A model generated the notes under the pieces. That model saw nothing but the letters and a program-made list of their open reading frames with translations, had not been told where the DNA came from and searched no databases. A DNA stretch of 64,000 nucleotides from Cryptomeria japonica (lineage: Eukaryota > Streptophyta > Pinopsida > Cupressales > Cupressaceae), in assembly GCF_030272615.1 (NCBI RefSeq), contig NC_081408.1, positions 340,662,793 to 340,726,792 of the forward strand. Direction: 5' to 3'. This document shows, piece by piece, positions 58,761 to 64,000 of the stretch. How positions within the stretch are numbered: the stretch's first letter is position 1; each line of letters starts with the position of its first letter. The position numbers and the translations under genes are program-made.

Positions 58761-59420
58761 GGATTATTAGGATCTTGATTTTCAATGATTTGGTTGTTTA
58801 TGATTGAATAGTGGATGAGGATACTATATGGGGCATTCAAAGGTGATGATATGGATATTAGATGAGGAGAGTGAGTTGGAGAGAGATGGTAACATATTAT
58901 GCTCCACTCCCATTAGTTACGATATGTGTTATTGACATACACATATATCTTCATAAGTAGTCTAATAAGTTTTTAGCAAGTTGGGGACACACATTGGAGT
59001 GTATGATCATGTATGGGATTTTATTTTCATGGGGTTCATGTTTGTTGGTCCACCTATATCATGATTTGCATTAGTTTGTATACCTAGGTGGATTCTTAGG
59101 ATCTTCATTATCATTGATTTGGTTATTTATTATTGAGTAGAAGATGAGGATACTTTGTGATGAGAATTCAAAGATGATTATATGGATATTAGATGAGGAG
59201 AGTGAGTTGGAGAGAGATGGTTACATATTGTGCTCCACTCCCATTAGTTACTACATCTGTTATTGACATACACATATATCTTGATAGGTAGTCTAATGAG
59301 TTTTTAGCAAGTTGGGGACACACATTGGAGTGTATGATACTGGATGGGACTTGATTTTCATGGGGTTCATGTTTTTTTTCCCAGCTATGTCATGATTTGC
59401 ATCATTTTGTATATCTAGTT
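58761..59420 (+). repeat. Tandem duplication of about 330 bp
   Basis: Units 58761-59089 and 59090-59420 align throughout; GATGAGGAGAGTGAGTTGG is at 58861 and 59192, 331 bp apart, and the runs around GTTGGGGACACACATTGGAG are conserved in both. Substitutions are scattered. A third unit appears to begin at 59421 with GGATT but does not continue. Confidence 0.95.
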
Positions 59421-60391
59421 GGATTGAGCCTCTTTGTAGGGGTCACTTTAGTACATATTCGATATGGGAGCATGTAATGGTGACTAGATTAGTATGCATG
59501 AGATTCAAAGGTATGAGGTATCCACATGTCCACATATATAGTCAAGTCACATTAAAACCTTATCAGGGTAAGCTTAAGTAGTGCTCACATGTTTTTAATG
59601 TGTTCATACAATTATATGGAGGCATTATGGGTATGTGCAGGATCATGGTGTGCCAAAACAAGCCCTTAAGTGGCAATAAAATTTCAGAAAATCAAAGTTA
59701 TGCAACTTGACATGAAAATTTGAATAAGTTGTGAAAATTATTTTTAAAATATGTAACAAGAGAATCTATATAAATTGAATGTAGTTTCTAAGCTACTAGT
59801 TGTTTTTTGGAAAAAAAAATTCTATTTGATGAAAATTTCAAATTTAAATGCAGTGGTACTAAAATTTTAGGAAAAAGATAAGAAGTAGGTGTATGTCTGA
59901 CCACCCTAATCACAATCAAATCATACTCTTTTTTTATAAGATTTATAATATAGGTATTAGACTCATATCTGGATGTGACACATATTTTTTTATTATTTTT
60001 TTTTAAGTAAATAATTAATTATGAATTTTTTACTACAAATTTTTAGAAATTCAAAAACTCCTACATCTAACCACCTTAACTTGGTCAAAACATTATCAAA
60101 TTCAAATTTTTTATTTTTCCCTATAGTAGACAAAGCATAGGATGTGATGCATGTTTCAGATTAAAAAAAAAAGTTATACCATTTGAAAGTTATGAGTGTT
60201 TTTCAATCACTCTATCAATCACAACTTTTGTTAGAATTCAATTTGAAAATAAATAATAATTATTTATTAAAGTCAAAATATGAGAAGCCTTATATTGTTG
60301 GAAAGATGAGAACTTTCTTAAAAACCCTTTTCATTTTCTCTTTTTTTGTCTCTATAAAAAGTCATCAGCAACTAGTGTAAAGTCTGGAAAA
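59421..60391. other. Non-coding AT-rich stretch
   Basis: Nothing recognisable, with long A and T runs at 59810, 59930, 59985 and 60160. The open frame at 60183-60380 has no motif. Confidence 0.45.
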
Positions 60392-62340
60392 TCAAAGAAT
60401 ACTGAAAAACAAGTTTTTTTCATTTGACTTTCTAGGCTTGTCACTTCCAAGCCAAATCCCAAAGAAAACCTGAGCCAAAATTTGAAATTTGAAATTTGTA
60501 CAACAGAAATCGGATATAATTGGATATCCAATTTTAATATGTAAATTCAATAAATAAATTTTTACTTTTTCTTGGTCTGATGTTGCCAAGAAATGGTTTT
60601 CAACATTAGTCCAGATATTGCTTTCTTTATTTTCACTTTTGCGACTAGGAGATTTAACACCCACTTGACTGGAAGATACATTAGTGGAATCCCTAGTGAG
60701 AGTTGATGTGGGTTCAATTTCATTAAGATATAAGGATATGGCCTGGTCATTATATAAGGTATCAATGGCAGTATGTTCTTCATTTTCCCAGTCCATAGGT
60801 TCAGGATAGCTTAAGGATAAAGGATCTTCAGGTTGAATAGTTTCAAAGATATTAGGGGTCATGATAGAGATGTTAGAGCTTTCAGTGTGTATTTCAATGT
60901 CTAGAATGGTACTCTCGTCAGAATGACCTCATGTAATAAGCTCCTGATTGTCCTCAGTTAAGTCCATGTCAACCAAATGTGATCCTGATTCAAGTGGGCT
61001 AGTTCTTAACGTTTGTCCAGGATACGTGTGAACTACATCGACCCCTATATCGGCTCCTTCTTCCCTTTCAATTTGAAGTTGCTCTTGTTTGTTTTTCCTT
61101 GATAGCAAATATTCTCCATTCTCTTTATCTCTTAGTTGCATTTTTTTTCCATACTTGATAGAATTGATGAAGATGATTGTTCCTTGGATTGTGTACTTGA
61201 AGATGCTACCTCGCTGTTATGTGAAACACTGACCTCTTGAGCTGATTTTAGATTACTACAACACTACAATGGATTTAAGTCTGTTGAAATAGTGATTTCC
61301 TGCCCATTGTAGGGAAATTTTAGGCACTGATGACAGGTTGATGGTATAGCTTGTATGTCATGAATCTATGGTCTTCCCAAGAGTATGTTATATGGTAGGT
61401 CCAAGTCTAGAAGTTGGCATGTTGTGTCTTTCTACAAAGGTCCCACTATGATGGGTAACATCACAATTCCCTTAGAGGAGTGTTCTTCTTTATTTTTTGC
61501 TTTGATGTTTATCTTTTTCTGGAGATCATCTACATCTTCTAAATATCCTAAGGCACAGACAAGACTCAAAGAGAAAATGTTTAAGCTAGCTTCCCCATCT
61601 ATTAGGACACGTTTAACAAATGTTATATGAATGAGGACTTCAATTTACAAGGGAGTGCTATGGGGATGTTGCAATGGATGAATGCTTGGATATGAAGGAA
61701 ATGAGCTTTGAATATGATCCTCTGAAATAGGCTTGATGGCAATCATGGATATCCCTTGGGGAACTTCATCTTTGGATGTATTCTTTGGTGAGGATGCTAT
61801 GGAAGGTTCTTGCAAGGTTTTAAGAAGTGTAAGAATAGATGGCTTTGGGGAGTCCATTTTATTATGAGGGGATGATCCTTTGCTAGACATAGGTGCACAA
61901 TTTTGATCTTTCTTAGCCAAATCCTTTAGGGATATCTTTAAGAATTGCATAAAAGAACCACCTTTCTTTGGAGATATGTTTGATTCCTTGTGAGATTTTG
62001 ACATAGTTGGATTTTGATTTTGAACTTGTTTGGTTTCTTTGATATGTTGTCTTGTTACTTGTATCTTGATTTGGTATTCCATGTTGATATGATTTTTAGC
62101 TATTTCAAATGCTTATGTTTCTGTTTCAGGGGTTCGATTGTCCAAAAGTTGTTTTGATAAGTGCTCAATTGTTAAGGTAAATGTGATAGCATGGTATGAC
62201 ACGAAAAGATGGTTCAAGTGTTTAAAGGTTTGCAAGTTTTTTGATCTTCGGTTTTGGAGTGCAATGATAATGATTTGATAAGAACCAAGTCCAGTAGGAA
62301 CGATATATCTTAAGATGTGGGAAAACATTATCTTGACCAA
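60392..62340 (-). pseudogene. Gypsy (Tat/Athila-like) gag-protease fragment
   Basis: In transcription order: a partial gag-like region (62340-62113); a TAA, then a 146-codon frame (62082-61645) rich in Lys, Ser and Pro; then in the same frame the retropepsin region 61620-61290, with RVLIDGEASLNIFSL (61610), GIVMLPIIVGP (61450) and YNILLGRP-stop-IHDIQAIPS (61375), a pattern typical of Tat/Athila-type protease where Trp follows GRP. The usual Gly-Ser after the catalytic Asp-Gly is Glu-Ala. A run of eight A (minus strand) at 61148-61141 shifts the frame; an acidic linker follows (61141-60392). RT is absent, so the element is cut at about 60392. It shares orientation with the leader-type sequence to its right. 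Confidence 0.7.
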
Positions 62341-64000
62341 ACATTTTAGTTTTGTGATAAAGGATAATAGATCTTGATGAGAAACTATGTTTGAGTGATC
62401 AGTTTATCAAAGAAGATGATAATGTACTTTGAGATGTTTAGATCTTGAACTTGTTGAGGGTGAGCACTTGAAAATCTTGAGGTGTTTATGTTCTAAAGTT
62501 TGATTTTGACAGATGATAACTTGAGCAAGCCAACCAAGGAGACAATCCAAGCACAAAGCAACATATAACATATGTTTATGATTATTGCAAACTAATCAAG
62601 CAAAATGATAGACTTGAAAAAAGTCATACAAAGTGGCAGCTCTAGACTGATAAAAATAGAGACTCTTACGATAGATTATAGCCCCAAACGACAAGAGATA
62701 TAAGGCCAAACGACAAATCAGAAATTTCATGTAAAAAGATCAGTTTCCTATGACATTTCTTTGTAAACCATAAGACAAAAGATTAACCTCATATGGCAAA
62801 TCACCAGACAATACGACAGAGAACCTGACTTGTACGACAAATAACAAAGCAAAGATTAAAAATGTTTGTTTTGCCGAATTTGGATTAGTGAATTTTGATG
62901 TTTTGCTTATGTTTTCTAGTTTTAAATGTCTGATTTTTCAATTTAGGGATGAATACATAGAAAACAAATGATGTGATAAGTGACCTCAAGCATGCTAAAC
63001 CCTAAGGAATTTGGTTGAGGAGAGAAAACCTTTGCTTGCAGGCTTAGGTACACATCCAATAGCTAATCAGAATATGGCCACTGAGTCTCACGCAATGGAT
63101 TCTCAATGTTGTATTATCTGACTCCAAACACTAATGGGGGCATGATATGGCAAGTATCTTGGGAGAGTTACTATCTCTCTTGCACAAAGATTATCACCCT
63201 TTCAGAGGTGAATCGGGTAACTTCTAATTTAACTGGCACTAGTAAGGGATCCGATCGACGTGTCGAGGTATAATACTCAATTAAGAGGTCTCACAGCCTT
63301 GAAAACCAAGGTTTTCTATACCCAAAGCTACGAAGGAAAGATATTCCCAAGAAATATCGTTGAATTGATTTTCATGAAATCACATTTATTTTATAGTGGG
63401 TTGGATTACTTGGTATTAGCCATTCCCACTTAGGTCATTCCCCTCTCACCGGTCGTAATGGCTTTAAGAGTTATAAACTCCTCAGGAAGGTAGGCCTGCT
63501 AAAGAAATGCACTAATGAAAGAAAAGGATGAGTCAAGCTTTCTAATCACCTAAGAAAGGTGAGAGCATACTCGCCTATCATCAAAGACATGAAATACATG
63601 ATTGTTCATTCCTTTAGCAAAATCCAAGTGTTCCTAAAAAAAACTTTAAGGAATACACAAATTTTTGTTGAATTCTTTTAGGCAACCTGCAAAATAGACC
63701 CATTAGTAGTCATTGATGCATTTTGAATTTGGTCTTTGACAAGCGTATCTTCATCAATCATCCTACAGAAAGAGTTAGACTACCAAAAATCTCATAAACA
63801 AAACAAAGTTAGCATTAGTCATAATCAAACTAAAGTATGAAACCTGAAATGCAATCTACTCTCAGAACACAAAAGAAAAATTTTATACGACAAACTTTAC
63901 CTGATTGTACGAGCTACTTTCTGAAACCATATGAGTTAGGATGAGAGCTCATATGACACTATAATTTTCCTAAAGGCTCATACGACACAGGATCTCTAGT
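62341..64000 (-). other. Probable gypsy leader/gag 5' region, no clear gene
   Basis: No long open frame. Two arrays of dispersed CGACA-type words lie at 62640-62835 (AAACGACAA twice, ATACGACAG, GTACGACAAA and relatives) and 63885-63990 (TACGACAAAC, GTACGAGC, CATATGAC, CATACGACAC). The same motif array follows a gypsy primer site at 49015-49205, so I read this as the leader of the minus-strand gypsy element whose gag-protease is at 60392-62340; its 5' LTR would be beyond the window. Confidence 0.4.

Overview
The window looks like intergenic DNA of a seed plant with a large, repeat-rich nuclear genome. It is AT-rich and is built almost entirely of decayed retrotransposons: Ty1-copia with Sirevirus-like LTRs, Ty3-gypsy, an L1-type LINE and a TRIM. 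The copia and plant-mobile-domain families resemble those abundant in gymnosperms, but assignment to conifers is an inference of modest confidence. No rRNA, tRNA, CRISPR or bacterial-type gene was seen.

Layout. 1641-6489 is a copia-type element with both LTRs, tRNA-iMet PBS and polypurine tract, but no pol; its internal region holds a broken gag and a 551-codon extra ORF with one stop. 6490-12850 is mostly non-coding. 12866-15029 has small tandem repeats and the 5' end of a minus-strand copia element. 15915-16256 is a complete 342-bp TRIM with perfect 5-bp target duplications, sitting just upstream of a second large extra-ORF pseudogene (16280-18846). 18976-22860 is LTR-like or featureless.

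22871-23343 (minus) is the only locus that looks like an intact host gene: two exons with good splice sites encode a 61-residue secreted peptide with six cysteines, with a TATA box 50 bp upstream. Upstream lie a 204-bp MITE-like element, repeated CATGCA and TGACGTG motifs, and a second copy of the promoter (24262-24345) without a gene.

25487-31930 contains LINE remains: a minus-strand ORF1, a plus-strand endonuclease fragment, and a long plus-strand endonuclease/RT/RNase H pseudogene. 32246-36098 holds a gypsy LTR on the minus strand, its polypurine tract, a minisatellite, and an oppositely oriented plant-mobile-domain pseudogene with a TATA box. 37164-49001 is a stack of three minus-strand copia elements, one inserted into another. 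49002-58238 is a gypsy mosaic: a minus-strand LTR fused to the LTR of a plus-strand chromovirus-like element whose gag-pol frame carries many stops but no frameshift. 58761-59420 is a 330-bp tandem duplication. 60392-62340 is a minus-strand gypsy gag-protease pseudogene, with leader-type sequence to the window end.

The retroelement genes are not working together now: nearly all carry stops, mostly of the kind produced by C-to-T or G-to-A change. The candidate functional unit is the small cysteine-rich peptide gene with its repeated upstream region.
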